A DNA stretch of 34,052 nucleotides. It comes from an uncultured Granulosicoccaceae bacterium. GTDB lineage: Bacteria; Pseudomonadota; Gammaproteobacteria; CALCKW01. A program made the position numbers and the translations under genes. Shown one piece after another: positions 16,072 to 23,905 of the stretch. The notes below the pieces were generated by a model. That model was given only the letters and a program-made list of their open reading frames with translations. It made no database searches and was not told where the DNA came from. The stretch is from the NCBI GenBank assembly GCA_937965695.1, contig CALCKW010000029.1, positions 1 through 34,052 on the forward strand. The letters run 5' to 3'. Every line of letters starts with the position of its first letter. The first letter of the stretch is position 1.

Positions 16072-17112
16072 GTGAACCGATCGCTGAGCCGTCTAGCGGT
16101 AGTGGGGGCAGGCTTAATAGGCCGGCGCCATATCGCAACTATTTTGCAAAGTACCGTCGCAGAACTGGCGGCCATCGTCGATCCACAACCCGAGGCTAAA
16201 GTATTTGCCGATAGCCTTGGTGTCCCTTATTTTGCTGTACTGAGTGAAATGCTTGAAAGCGTGTCACCCGATGGCGCAATTGTCGCCACACCCAATCATT
16301 TACATGTAGAAAACGGCTTGGATTGCGTGCGCGCAGGCTGCCCACTCTTGGTTGAAAAGCCCTTATCAACCAGCGCGGCTGAGGCACAGGTTTTGGTGCA
16401 GGCGGCAAACGATGCGGATGTGCCGCTGCTGGTGGGGCACCACCGCCGTTACAATCCATTGATTCGCAAGGCGCGGCAAATCATTGATGAGGGCCTTGTC
16501 GGGGATATTCGTGCTGTGCAGGCGAGCTGCTGGCTGTACAAACCCGACGGCTATTTTGAGCAAGCGCCGTGGCGTACCGCGACAGGGGCTGGTCCCATAT
16601 CGGTAAACCTCGTGCACGATGTGGATTTGATGCGTTATCTGGTGGGTGATGTGAGCAGTGTGCATGCCATGGCGGCGGCTTCTGCGCGTGGTCATGAAAA
16701 CGAAGACGTCGCTGCTGCCGTGTTGCAGTTTGAGTCGGGTGCCGTTGGCACGATCACGGTGTCCGATGCCATTGTGGCGCCCTGGAGTTGGGAGCTTACC
16801 GCCCGAGAGAATCCTGCTTACGCACCGACGGATCAAAGCTGCTATTTGCTCGGTGGAAGCCACGGTTCCTTGTCTCTGCCCGATTTGAAACTGTGGCGCA
16901 ACGACGGAGAGCGAAGCTGGTGGCATCCGATGTCAGCAACTAATTTCCCCATTGATAGTGCTGACCCCTTGCTTAATCAAATACAGCATTTTTGTCAGGT
17001 CATACAAGGTGAGCAGGAACCACTGGTCACTGGGAGTGAAGGTGCACAGACTTTGCGTGTCATTGAAGCGATTCAACACTCAGCGATGAACGGTACAACC
17101 ATCAATTTGTAA
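16072..17112 (+). CDS. Gfo/Idh/MocA-family oxidoreductase
   Basis: A 346-residue NAD(P)-dependent oxidoreductase with a GTG start preceded by GAGG. The Rossmann motif VVGAGLIGRRH lies near residues 10-20, the family EKP motif in LLVEKPLST, and the NLVHDVDLMRYL helix with its His-Asp pair further on. Members act on sugars, inositols or sugar acids. It lies 155 bp after the FMN enzyme on the same strand and may have its own promoter. A small CCTCG/CGAGG stem (15931-15945) is in the gap. Whether it belongs to the sulfonate pathway or to the shikimate-dehydrogenase-like gene downstream is not clear; substrate unknown. Confidence 0.85.
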   Translation: MNRSLSRLAVVGAGLIGRRHIATILQSTVAELAAIVDPQPEAKVFADSLGVPYFAVLSEMLESVSPDGAIVATPNHLHVENGLDCVRAGCPLLVEKPLSTSAAEAQVLVQAANDADVPLLVGHHRRYNPLIRKARQIIDEGLVGDIRAVQASCWLYKPDGYFEQAPWRTATGAGPISVNLVHDVDLMRYLVGDVSSVHAMAAASARGHENEDVAAAVLQFESGAVGTITVSDAIVAPWSWELTARENPAYAPTDQSCYLLGGSHGSLSLPDLKLWRNDGERSWWHPMSATNFPIDSADPLLNQIQHFCQVIQGEQEPLVTGSEGAQTLRVIEAIQHSAMNGTTINL

Positions 17113-17134
17113 AAAATGCTGAGTATGCATTTTT
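17112..17134 (+). terminator. AT-rich terminator-like stem-loop
   Basis: AAAAATGC (17112-17119) and GCATTTTT (17127-17134) form a perfect 8-bp stem that starts at the stop codon of the oxidoreductase. The stem ends in five Ts and could work on both strands, but it is AT-rich and weak. Confidence 0.4.
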
Positions 17135-17217
17135 ACAGCTGTGGTAACGCTTAGATAGGCACTTTCTAATCTCTGCACGTACAATGAACTATTTAGGCTG
17201 TGCAGGGCTATATACCT

Positions 17218-17679
17218 ATGGATTACACGATTAGAACGGCGACACCTGCTGACGCGGAGGCGATCAAAGAAATCCTACCCCGATTAGCCAATTTCGACAT
17301 TCCGTCGGCTCGATCTGCGGAGCAGCTATGGCACGGCGATAGAGATTTACTGGTGGGCTGGGAGAAGGGCGAGCGCGAATGCCTGGTCTATGTGGCCACC
17401 CAAGCGGATGATGCAGTGTTGGGGGCTTGTATTGTGACGATGCGTGAAGAAATGTTGAGTCATCTACCGAGTGCACATCTCGAAGTGTTGGTCATTGACG
17501 AAAAGGCGGAGGGTCGCGGAATAGGTCATGCTCTTTTGCTTCAGGCACAAGTTGCAGCCAAAGAGGCCGGAGCAACAAGCATGAGTTTGCATGTGTTTGC
17601 AGGCAACACCCGTGCACGCAGCTTGTACGAAAAAGATGGATTCGATGGGGAGTTGCTGCGTTATTACAAGCCACTGTAA
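17218..17679 (+). CDS. GNAT-family N-acetyltransferase
   Basis: A 153-residue acetyltransferase. The ATG at 17218 is chosen because it has AGGG ten bases upstream and gives the usual DYTIRTATPADAEAIKEI start. The acetyl-CoA-binding motif A region reads LEVLVIDEKAEGRGIGHALL, and the C-terminal NTRARSLYEKDGF helix is typical. It is a single gene after a possible terminator and before a strong one, so it may be transcribed alone. The substrate cannot be told from the sequence. Confidence 0.88.
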   Translation: MDYTIRTATPADAEAIKEILPRLANFDIPSARSAEQLWHGDRDLLVGWEKGERECLVYVATQADDAVLGACIVTMREEMLSHLPSAHLEVLVIDEKAEGRGIGHALLLQAQVAAKEAGATSMSLHVFAGNTRARSLYEKDGFDGELLRYYKPL

Positions 17680-17719
17680 TGAACGCATAGTTATTAATTT
17701 TGCTAAAGGTATTTCACCT

Positions 17720-17741
17720 GACGACGGGCGTCTTTTTTTTT
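17720..17741 (+). terminator. Intrinsic terminator after the GNAT gene
   Basis: GACG-ACGGG-CGTC (17720-17732) is followed at once by nine Ts (17733-17741). The stem is short, but the T-run is strong and lies 41 bases after the stop codon. Confidence 0.65.
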
Positions 17742-17780
17742 AGGCCTACGAGTTGGTCTCTAATAGTTGTGAGGGGAGTG

Positions 17781-18617
17781 ATGCGGGTAGCACTGATTGG
17801 CCAGGGGATTGCGCTGTCGAAAACTCCCGCTATGCACGAGGCTGAAGGCCGCGTGCAGGGGTTAGACTATCGCTATGACTTGATGGACACCGATGACCCT
17901 GCCTTAACGGATTTTAGCTTGGCGGAGATCTTGAGGAATGCGCATGGGTCGGGCTACCGTGGTGTAAACATCACGCATCCCTTTAAACAGCAGGTGATTG
18001 ATCATGTGGATGTTTTAGACGCTGCTGTGCAACAAATTGGCGCCGCTAATACAGTGGTGTTTGATGAAAACAAAAGGCTGGCGTACAACACCGACTATAG
18101 TGGATTCAAAAAAGCGTTTTCACTACATGTTCAGCGTTTTTCGGCATCTCGCGTGCTTTTGTTGGGTGCGGGCGGTGCCGGCACGGCTGTCGCACTTGCG
18201 TTATTAGACAGTGGTGTTAGCTCCTTGGCCGTTTTCGATATCTCAACGGTGCGTGCTCAGGCGTTGGTTGATCGGTATCGTGCGCTGCGACCAAAAGCAA
18301 CTATTGTGGTGCAAAGCTTTGGTGATGATTTTTGCTTGGACGAGTTTGATGGCGTGGTTAACACAACCCCGATGGGCATGGCGGCGTACCCAGGCTCGGC
18401 GATACCGTTACACGGTTTGCGTCAACATCAGTGGGTTGCGGATATTGTGTACTTTCCATTGCAAACCGTTTTTTTAGCTGAAGCGGAGCGAGTGGGTTGC
18501 CACCGTATGCACGGCGGCGCTATGGCTGTTTATCAGGCGGTAGAAGCCTTTAAACTGTTCACGGGCATTGAGCCGCAGGCCTCGCGCTTTGAGCAGTGCT
18601 TTGCGCAGCTGCAATAA
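17781..18617 (+). CDS. Shikimate/quinate dehydrogenase-like protein (AroE family)
   Basis: A 278-residue protein started at MRVALIGQG (base 17781) after GAGGGGAG; the longer frame from 17700 runs through the terminator. AroE-family marks: a substrate-binding Ser/Thr stretch GIALSKTPAMHEAEG, catalytic Lys in NITHPFKQQ, Asp in YNTDYSGF, cofactor motif LLGAGGAGTAV, and a Gln in the C-terminal MAVYQAVEAFKLFTG. The KTPAMHEAEG form resembles catabolic quinate/shikimate dehydrogenases more than the biosynthetic AroE (which has SxSP). With the Gfo/Idh gene nearby, a role in cyclitol or hydroaromatic breakdown is plausible. This is inferred, and the biosynthetic function is not excluded. Confidence 0.82.
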   Translation: MRVALIGQGIALSKTPAMHEAEGRVQGLDYRYDLMDTDDPALTDFSLAEILRNAHGSGYRGVNITHPFKQQVIDHVDVLDAAVQQIGAANTVVFDENKRLAYNTDYSGFKKAFSLHVQRFSASRVLLLGAGGAGTAVALALLDSGVSSLAVFDISTVRAQALVDRYRALRPKATIVVQSFGDDFCLDEFDGVVNTTPMGMAAYPGSAIPLHGLRQHQWVADIVYFPLQTVFLAEAERVGCHRMHGGAMAVYQAVEAFKLFTGIEPQASRFEQCFAQLQ

Positions 18618-18659
18618 GCGCGATCACCCGAAAAAAAAATTTCAAAGGAGGATTGACTT

Positions 18660-18938
18660 GTGCCTAGCGCGTGCGCCAGACATATTTTAGTGAAAACAAA
18701 AGAAGAAGCTGAAGCGCTCAAAAAGAAGATTGCCGGTGGAGGTGATTTTGCCAGTTTGGCCAAAAAGCATTCAACTTGCCCGTCGGGAAAAAAGGGTGGC
18801 GACTTGGGCGAATTTCGGCCAGGTAAGATGGTGCCAGCCTTCGATAAAGTCGTTTTTAAAATGCCTGTATTAAAAGTACATGGGCCTGTTAAAACTAAAT
18901 TTGGTTTTCATCTGATAGAGACTATCTATCGGAATTGA
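18660..18938 (+). CDS. ppiC: Parvulin peptidyl-prolyl cis-trans isomerase PpiC
   Basis: A 92-residue single-domain parvulin, the same size and order as E. coli PpiC (93 residues). It begins [18 protein letters not shown] and contains [33 protein letters not shown] and [11 protein letters not shown]. It catalyses proline isomerisation in the cytoplasm. The start is GTG: a very strong AAAGGAGG site (18644-18651) lies exactly 8 bases before it. The gap of 42 bp to the AroE-like gene allows read-through from it. Identification is firm. Confidence 0.94.
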   Translation: MPSACARHILVKTKEEAEALKKKIAGGGDFASLAKKHSTCPSGKKGGDLGEFRPGKMVPAFDKVVFKMPVLKVHGPVKTKFGFHLIETIYRN

Positions 18939-18958
18939 TGCTGAGAAAAGTTTCCTTT

Positions 18959-18987
18959 AAAAACGTGGCCCCGCGAGTGGCGGGGCC
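18959..18987 (-). terminator. Intrinsic terminator of the VIT/VWA gene
   Basis: GGCCCCGC (18967-18974) and GCGGGGCC (18980-18987) form a perfect 8-bp G+C stem. On the minus strand it is followed by ACG and then five Ts. It lies between convergent genes, so it mainly ends the minus-strand gene at 19015, and may also stop ppiC read-through. Confidence 0.7.
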
Positions 18988-19014
18988 GATAGCAACGTAC
19001 TCTATTAGGTCAGC

Positions 19015-21042
19015 TTAACTTGAACGCTTTAGCCTCAGTGATGCAAACAGTGCCAGTGCGATCAGTGACAGCCAGCCAGTACTCCCACCTCCGCTACTGC
19101 GCCCGTTACTGTGCGTTGCAGCAGGTCGCCGACTAATCGGTTTAGCAGTATCTGCTCGTGGGCTTGCAGCGGTTGGTTGCTTGGCCCGCTGGGCGCGTGC
19201 TTTTTGTTCCGTCTCAACACGTTGCTTGTTTTTACGGTCTATGCCTAGTTGTTCAAAAACGGGATCTTTTACAACTATCAGTGACGTGTAGTCTGTTAAC
19301 AGGCCGTATTGAAGAGCCAGGTCCGTGATCGCTGCTTTACTCTCGGAGCCTTCAACACCTAGGTATTCGTCTTGTGCTTCAATTCCCTTTATTTTTGAAA
19401 AAGCCCACAGGCGTTCTAGTTCAGGGTTAAGTGTGTCTTGTTCAGGCAGCGTGATTTCTGATTCGTGTGTGATGCGCTGGGCGCCAACATCGGCGGTGAG
19501 CTTTACATTCAATTTTCCGCCATTGCTGTAGTGCCCCATCAAAGTCAGTTGCTCACCGCGATAAAGAGTGGCTGGTGTGTCGGGCGAAACATCAAAGGTG
19601 CGAGCACCAGAAAAGCTCAGTCGGACATTATTCAATGACTGATACTTGAGCTTTGACGCGGCTGCCATCACTTGACCAAGCATGTCGTCACTGTTGGAGA
19701 TGTTTGCTGCAAAACCGTCAGAAATATCCGCCATACCCTGCAATAGAGGCTCGTTTGCACTGTTGCCCATAATAAATGTGAATAAGCGAACGTCGTATTT
19801 TTTGAGTAGGTTAAAAAAATCGGCCCGCTCGGTCATGCCCACATTGGCTACACCGTCGGTGACTAAAAACACTCCGGTAGGGACGTCGGCGTCGAGCCCT
19901 TTAAACCCATGTTGCAAACCACCGTACAAGTTGGTGCCACCAGTGGTGCCAGCGGTAATAACTTTATTCATGATGGCGTCGACGTTGTCGGCTGTTGCTT
20001 GTTTATACCCGCCTGATAAGTCCTGCGAGTGAGTGTTAAAGGTAATAACCTTAAAATAATCTTGAGTGGGTAGCTTGTTTAAACCCTGACGTAGTCCTTC
20101 GATAAGGCTTTGATATTTTCCTTTCATTGATCCAGAGTTATCCAGAACAAATACCCAATTGCGGCGGCTGGTGATTAGATTTAGGTCATCTCCCGGTGTA
20201 TAAGTCAGTTTGAAGGTGCCAGTGTTGCTTTTATCTGCGTCGCGATAAGCACCCAAATCTAAGCGGCCAGGTAGACCTTCGACCAAGCGCCAGTAGACAA
20301 CCACATCTTTGTCTAGCTTAAAGTTGGCCGATTTTACTGTGCTGTCTTCTTCACCTTCGCTGCCAAAACTCGCTGACCAATTGCCATCCGTATCTTGTAA
20401 CTGCAAGGCGTGGTCATGGGCGGGTAATCGAATACTGTCCACTGGGTAGCCCGAGCGCAGTGTGACGTTGAAGCTGAAATTCCCTTCCACGGTGTCGTTG
20501 CGTGTCCAGAAGGACTGCTGTTGTGCGTCGACTCCACCTTCTTCCATCGGGTAGACATAGCGGCCCACGCCGTGGTCAAGCAGAGCGTTTTGTAGATAAA
20601 CCATGCGCACTTTCACAACATCTGCAGCAGGCACTGGGAAAACGCGCATCTCAAATCGCTTGTAGCTGTCTTTCTCGACGATTGCTGTTGCCGCGCCCGC
20701 TTGTTTTTGTTGCTCGTATATCTCGCGGGCTTTTTTCTTTTCTACTGCCTCTGCAATCACTGGCTGGCCATCTATCCAATAGACAAATTCACCCACTACG
20801 GCATCTTTGGGTACAGGGAAACTGTAGAGCGCTTCCAGCGCGTAGTCGTGTGGGTTGTAGAATTCTTGTTCTACTGTGGTGGTCGCGAAGTTGTCTTCGA
20901 TGTCGACCTGCACGTGGTGGTTTTTGAGTTCTAGGGACTCGGCGCTGCCGGCTGGGGTTAGCAACCCGCTGGCATGAAGAGGGGCGGCCTGAAGTCCGAT
21001 GGCAGTCGCGGCTGCTATCAGCAGTTTTTTTAGCGTATTCAT
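19015..21042 (-). CDS. VIT and von Willebrand A domain protein with GlyGly-CTERM tail
   Basis: A 675-residue exported protein started at MNTLKKLL (base 21042, AAAGGA upstream). A signal peptide covers about 1-25. The VIT domain is near 30-155 (VEQEFYNPHDYALEALYSFPVP). The VWA domain at about 295-460 has the metal-site motif DNSGSM (301-306), a later Thr in AGTTGGTN and Asp in LVTDGVAN, so the MIDAS site looks complete. The C-terminus is a low-complexity linker and then SSGGGSTGWLSLIALALF with a short basic end, a GlyGly-CTERM signal that rhombosortase cuts in marine gammaproteobacteria. The protein is thus likely delivered to the cell surface. Its family is often called marine proteobacterial sortase target; no sortase or rhombosortase gene is seen in the window. 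Confidence 0.9.
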   Translation of the reverse strand: MNTLKKLLIAAATAIGLQAAPLHASGLLTPAGSAESLELKNHHVQVDIEDNFATTTVEQEFYNPHDYALEALYSFPVPKDAVVGEFVYWIDGQPVIAEAVEKKKAREIYEQQKQAGAATAIVEKDSYKRFEMRVFPVPAADVVKVRMVYLQNALLDHGVGRYVYPMEEGGVDAQQQSFWTRNDTVEGNFSFNVTLRSGYPVDSIRLPAHDHALQLQDTDGNWSASFGSEGEEDSTVKSANFKLDKDVVVYWRLVEGLPGRLDLGAYRDADKSNTGTFKLTYTPGDDLNLITSRRNWVFVLDNSGSMKGKYQSLIEGLRQGLNKLPTQDYFKVITFNTHSQDLSGGYKQATADNVDAIMNKVITAGTTGGTNLYGGLQHGFKGLDADVPTGVFLVTDGVANVGMTERADFFNLLKKYDVRLFTFIMGNSANEPLLQGMADISDGFAANISNSDDMLGQVMAAASKLKYQSLNNVRLSFSGARTFDVSPDTPATLYRGEQLTLMGHYSNGGKLNVKLTADVGAQRITHESEITLPEQDTLNPELERLWAFSKIKGIEAQDEYLGVEGSESKAAITDLALQYGLLTDYTSLIVVKDPVFEQLGIDRKNKQRVETEQKARAQRAKQPTAASPRADTAKPISRRPAATHSNGRSSGGGSTGWLSLIALALFASLRLKRSS

Positions 21043-21247
21043 TTTGTATCCTTTGAATAGTTTTGCCTTGTCGGCAGTGAACAAGCTACCGACGGATGGC
21101 GATACTTCCAAAGGATGCGAGCAAAGTCGCGGATAACGATACGAGGGGTGTTGCCTACTTAGACAAACACTGGTTGTTGTGCGGTAGGGGTGACTGCCAA
21201 AAGCACTCGATATTGGCTTTGATAAGCTATTAGTGGGAGATGGAATA

Positions 21248-21273
21248 GGGGCTCGGCGAGCGCCGCGAGCCCC
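21248..21273 (-). terminator. Strong G+C stem-loop after the YeeN/YebC gene
   Basis: GGGGCTCG (21248-21255) pairs with CGAGCCCC (21266-21273), with an inner GGC/GCC stem possible. It starts 16 bases after the stop codon on the minus strand. No clear T-run follows, so termination is likely but not canonical. The rest of 21043-21288 holds no gene. Confidence 0.5.
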
Positions 21274-21288
21274 AAACTATCTTGGGTA

Positions 21289-22008
21289 TTAAGCCAACTC
21301 ACCGTTATGCCAGACGTTCTGCACATCGTCGCACTCGTTGAGCATGCTCATTAACCGTTCAAACATTTCCACGTCTTCTTCGCCGCTGACTGGGCTGTGG
21401 GTTTGTGGCAGAAACTGTATCTCGTCGACGTCAAAGTCGATGTCACCAAAGGCTTCGACTAGCGCTGTGCGGGCTTTGGCGTATTCGTTGTTGGGGGTAA
21501 AAACACTGATCTTGCTGCCGTCTGCTTCAATGTCCGTAGCATCCACGTCAGCTTCCATCAACGCTTCCAACACGGGGTCTTCTTCTCCGTCAAACACAAA
21601 AATGGCGCAGTGATCGAACATGTGCGCCACCGCACCCGGTGTGCCCAATTTACACTTGCTCTTGGTAAAGCAGTTGCGCACTTCCGAGATGGTTCGGTTG
21701 GGGTTATCAGTGAGGCAGTCGACGATCACCATGCAGCCACCCGGGCCATAACCTTCGTAGCGTGCCGGGGCAAAGTCTTCGCCAGCGCCGCCTTTGGCCT
21801 TTTCGATGGCTTTCTCAATGACGTGTGTGGGGACTTGGTCTTTCTTGGCGCGGTCAATTAATCCGCGCAGGGTGAGGTTGCCAGAGGGGTCTGTACCGCC
21901 TTGTTTGGCCACGACATATATCTCGCGCCCGTATTTGCTGTATACCTTGGCCTTGGCGTCCGACGTCTTGGCCATGGATTCTTTGCGGTTTTGATAGGCT
22001 CTGCCCAT
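21289..22008 (-). CDS. YebC/PmpR-family protein, YeeN type
   Basis: A 239-residue protein started at [20 protein letters not shown] (base 22008). The core shows [41 protein letters not shown], the [21 protein letters not shown] stretch in two parts and a C-terminal acidic domain. The shorter N-terminus and the [10 protein letters not shown] form match YeeN rather than classical YebC (about 246 residues). Family members act as transcription regulators or bind ribosomes to relieve stalling at proline runs. It is a single gene ending in a strong stem-loop. Family certain, exact role not. Confidence 0.9.
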   Translation of the reverse strand: MGRAYQNRKESMAKTSDAKAKVYSKYGREIYVVAKQGGTDPSGNLTLRGLIDRAKKDQVPTHVIEKAIEKAKGGAGEDFAPARYEGYGPGGCMVIVDCLTDNPNRTISEVRNCFTKSKCKLGTPGAVAHMFDHCAIFVFDGEEDPVLEALMEADVDATDIEADGSKISVFTPNNEYAKARTALVEAFGDIDFDVDEIQFLPQTHSPVSGEEDVEMFERLMSMLNECDDVQNVWHNGELA

Positions 22009-22140
22009 TCTAGCTATCCACTCGTGTTGAATTTGTGGGGTTATTCTATCCGCAGGAAGCCTGTTTGCCCACCCGTGCAGAGTTTTGAATGGCGTGGCAA
22101 AGCGATTGGGCATGACCACTGTAGAGGCGGTTGGCTTGTG

Positions 22141-22815
22141 TCAGAGGGTTTGGGCGAGCCATATAGTGTGCTTTGTGCCTTTGCTGCCGTGCGCAAAAAC
22201 GCTGACCTCTTCGACGGCTAAGCTACATTTTCGCAGGCGCAACCTAAAGGGCTTATCTTGGCCAGCTGACCAGTAAGCCAGTACACCACCAGGTCGTAGT
22301 GCAGTGCGTGCGGTGTTGATGCCTTCTTCGCTATAGAGCCAGTTGTTGCTGCCTTGCGTAAGCCCTTCCGGGCCATTGTCTACGTCCAGAGCAATGACAT
22401 CATAAGCCGCCGGATGGTCCTTGATCAGATCGCAAACGTCGACAATTTCGATGTGGCTGCGTGAGTCGTGGACGGGGAAGCCGCTGTATTCGCCCAAAGG
22501 GCCGCGATTCCACTCCGCCACCGCAGGGATTAGCTCCGCCACCGTTACCTTTGCCTGAGCGCCGACAGACTGCAGAGCGGCAGCCAGTGTAAAACCCATG
22601 CCTAGGCCGCCAATCAGTACCTGTGCGTTTTCAGGGTTTTTAAGTTTCTTGCAAGGCAATGTGCCTAGTGCATCCTCTGAGCCGTGTTTGCGCGTGCTCA
22701 TCAGCTCAAAGCCACCCGTGACTTTAATATGAAAGTCATCCTTGCTCTTGTAGAGCATCAGTGATTTCTGAGTGCCGGGTATTGATGCTTCGGCGAGGTG
22801 AGTCCAATGACGCAT
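22141..22815 (-). CDS. Spermidine-synthase-like methyltransferase-fold protein
   Basis: A 224-residue protein of the spermidine synthase / SAM-binding Rossmann fold. The glycine-rich loop reads VLIGGLGMGFTLAAAL (about 67-82), with AELIPAVAEWNRG as the acidic strand end, an IEIVDVCDL segment and YDVIALDVDNGPEGL as the later strand. The LDVDNGPEG motif replaces the DxxD motif of true polyamine synthases. The protein is shorter than those (about 290 residues) and lacks their N-terminal beta domain. It probably uses a SAM-like ligand but is unlikely to make spermidine. No partner genes are evident. Confidence 0.8.
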   Translation of the reverse strand: MRHWTHLAEASIPGTQKSLMLYKSKDDFHIKVTGGFELMSTRKHGSEDALGTLPCKKLKNPENAQVLIGGLGMGFTLAAALQSVGAQAKVTVAELIPAVAEWNRGPLGEYSGFPVHDSRSHIEIVDVCDLIKDHPAAYDVIALDVDNGPEGLTQGSNNWLYSEEGINTARTALRPGGVLAYWSAGQDKPFRLRLRKCSLAVEEVSVFAHGSKGTKHTIWLAQTL

Positions 22816-22897
22816 AGGGCTTAAAAATTCTAAGAAAGAAAGGTTCGGTATTGTGCCATCTATTCGACTTCACAGCGCCGGATTCGTGCATAGAGCC

Positions 22898-23524
22898 TTA
22901 TAGAAACTGCCAGATTGAATCGCTGATGTTTTCGTCAAATTTCCCGCCCGGAGAGCATTCTTCCGAATAGTAGGGGTGCTTTGGGAATTCCTCGATGAAG
23001 TACTTAAGTCCGTGCTCTCGCGCCAATGGCTCGGGTATGCCGAGTAGCAGCGCCGTGCGGTAGTATCGCTGAATGGCTTGGCATTCGGTTTTCCGCTCGT
23101 TTCTCTCTCCGCGCACGTGCATTGCTTCATGCACAAGTAACATAAGGCTGTAGCGCTCCCGCGAGTTAGCATCTGCAGGATCACTGAGATAATTTTTGAA
23201 GTTTTTGCACCAGCCCGCTTTAAACACGACGTCGCCCGTGTCAATGAATGTATAGCCTGCCCACTGCATACGGGTACGGTCGAATAACGATTCACCCATT
23301 GTTTGGCACTGCACATCAGTGGGTTTAAATTCGGCGAGCTCGTGAACTGCTGCAGTCATTTTTTGTTCTAACAGCCAATATTTAAACGGTTGCCACAGCA
23401 GGAACATTCCGATGAGCAGGCACACGCCCATGTAACCCAAGCTGACATTGTTTTTGGGTCTTGGGCTTCTGAGTTCGCGAATAATTAACCAGAAGAAAAA
23501 GGGAGCGATAGCGATGAAGAACAC
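22898..23524 (-). CDS. Membrane protein with HExxH motif, function unknown
   Basis: A 208-residue protein I do not recognise. It has a hydrophobic N-terminus (about 1-16), a second membrane segment (about 28-46), then a soluble domain. That domain contains His132-Glu133-x2-His136 in LLVHEAMHVRGE and Glu147 eleven residues on in ERKTECQAIQRY, the spacing expected of a zinc metallopeptidase helix pair. Four cysteines lie in the soluble part. It is separated by 82 bp from the spermidine-synthase-like gene on the same strand. A membrane-tethered peptidase is possible; no more can be said. Confidence 0.65.
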   Translation of the reverse strand: MFFIAIAPFFFWLIIRELRSPRPKNNVSLGYMGVCLLIGMFLLWQPFKYWLLEQKMTAAVHELAEFKPTDVQCQTMGESLFDRTRMQWAGYTFIDTGDVVFKAGWCKNFKNYLSDPADANSRERYSLMLLVHEAMHVRGERNERKTECQAIQRYYRTALLLGIPEPLAREHGLKYFIEEFPKHPYYSEECSPGGKFDENISDSIWQFL

Positions 23525-23905
23525 AGCTGTCTCATTCTTTTAGTAATACTGACCTTAACTTATCGGTTTGAAAACACTTTTATTTAGATTGGCGCATCAG
23601 ACAAGCGCGCAGTTCGCCTAGGTAACCTCAGACCAAGTTATGCTCGCACCATCGATGCGCCAATTTCGGCCCAGCCGAGTTGCAAATCCAGCCAGTTACA
23701 CCAAGCGTTCCGTCTATTCTCGCTTTGCTGAGCCCAAATTTTTCACGTGTCACTGGTCAAACGCCCCTAGAAGTTGATCCCGCTGCTATATAAGGTGAAG
23801 ATCAAGCTCAACGAGATTGATAGCTAGGAGCAATTTCTTGATTTCTTTTCTGCAGGTAACTTTTGTCTTGGTGCATCCATTGTTGCGAGCTAAAAGGCGA
23901 ATGCG
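23525..23905. other. Intergenic region with an 11-bp inverted repeat
   Basis: No gene was seen in this stretch between divergent genes. ATTGGCGCATC (23588-23598) and GATGCGCCAAT (23654-23664) are perfect inverted 11-bp arms around 55 bases, giving a 77-bp element. It is not a tRNA: it lacks the T-arm sequence. Upstream signals for both flanking genes must also lie here, and AAGG precedes the CoA-transferase ATG. Confidence 0.5.

Noticed and set aside
17700..17780. N-terminal extension of the AroE-like protein from 17700
   Set aside because: It would run through a T9 terminator and encode non-family sequence; the ATG at 17781 has a strong ribosome site.
23588..23664. tRNA gene because of the 77-base length and paired ends
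   Set aside because: No T-arm GTTCRA sequence, no anticodon stem, and the paired ends are 11 bp rather than 7.
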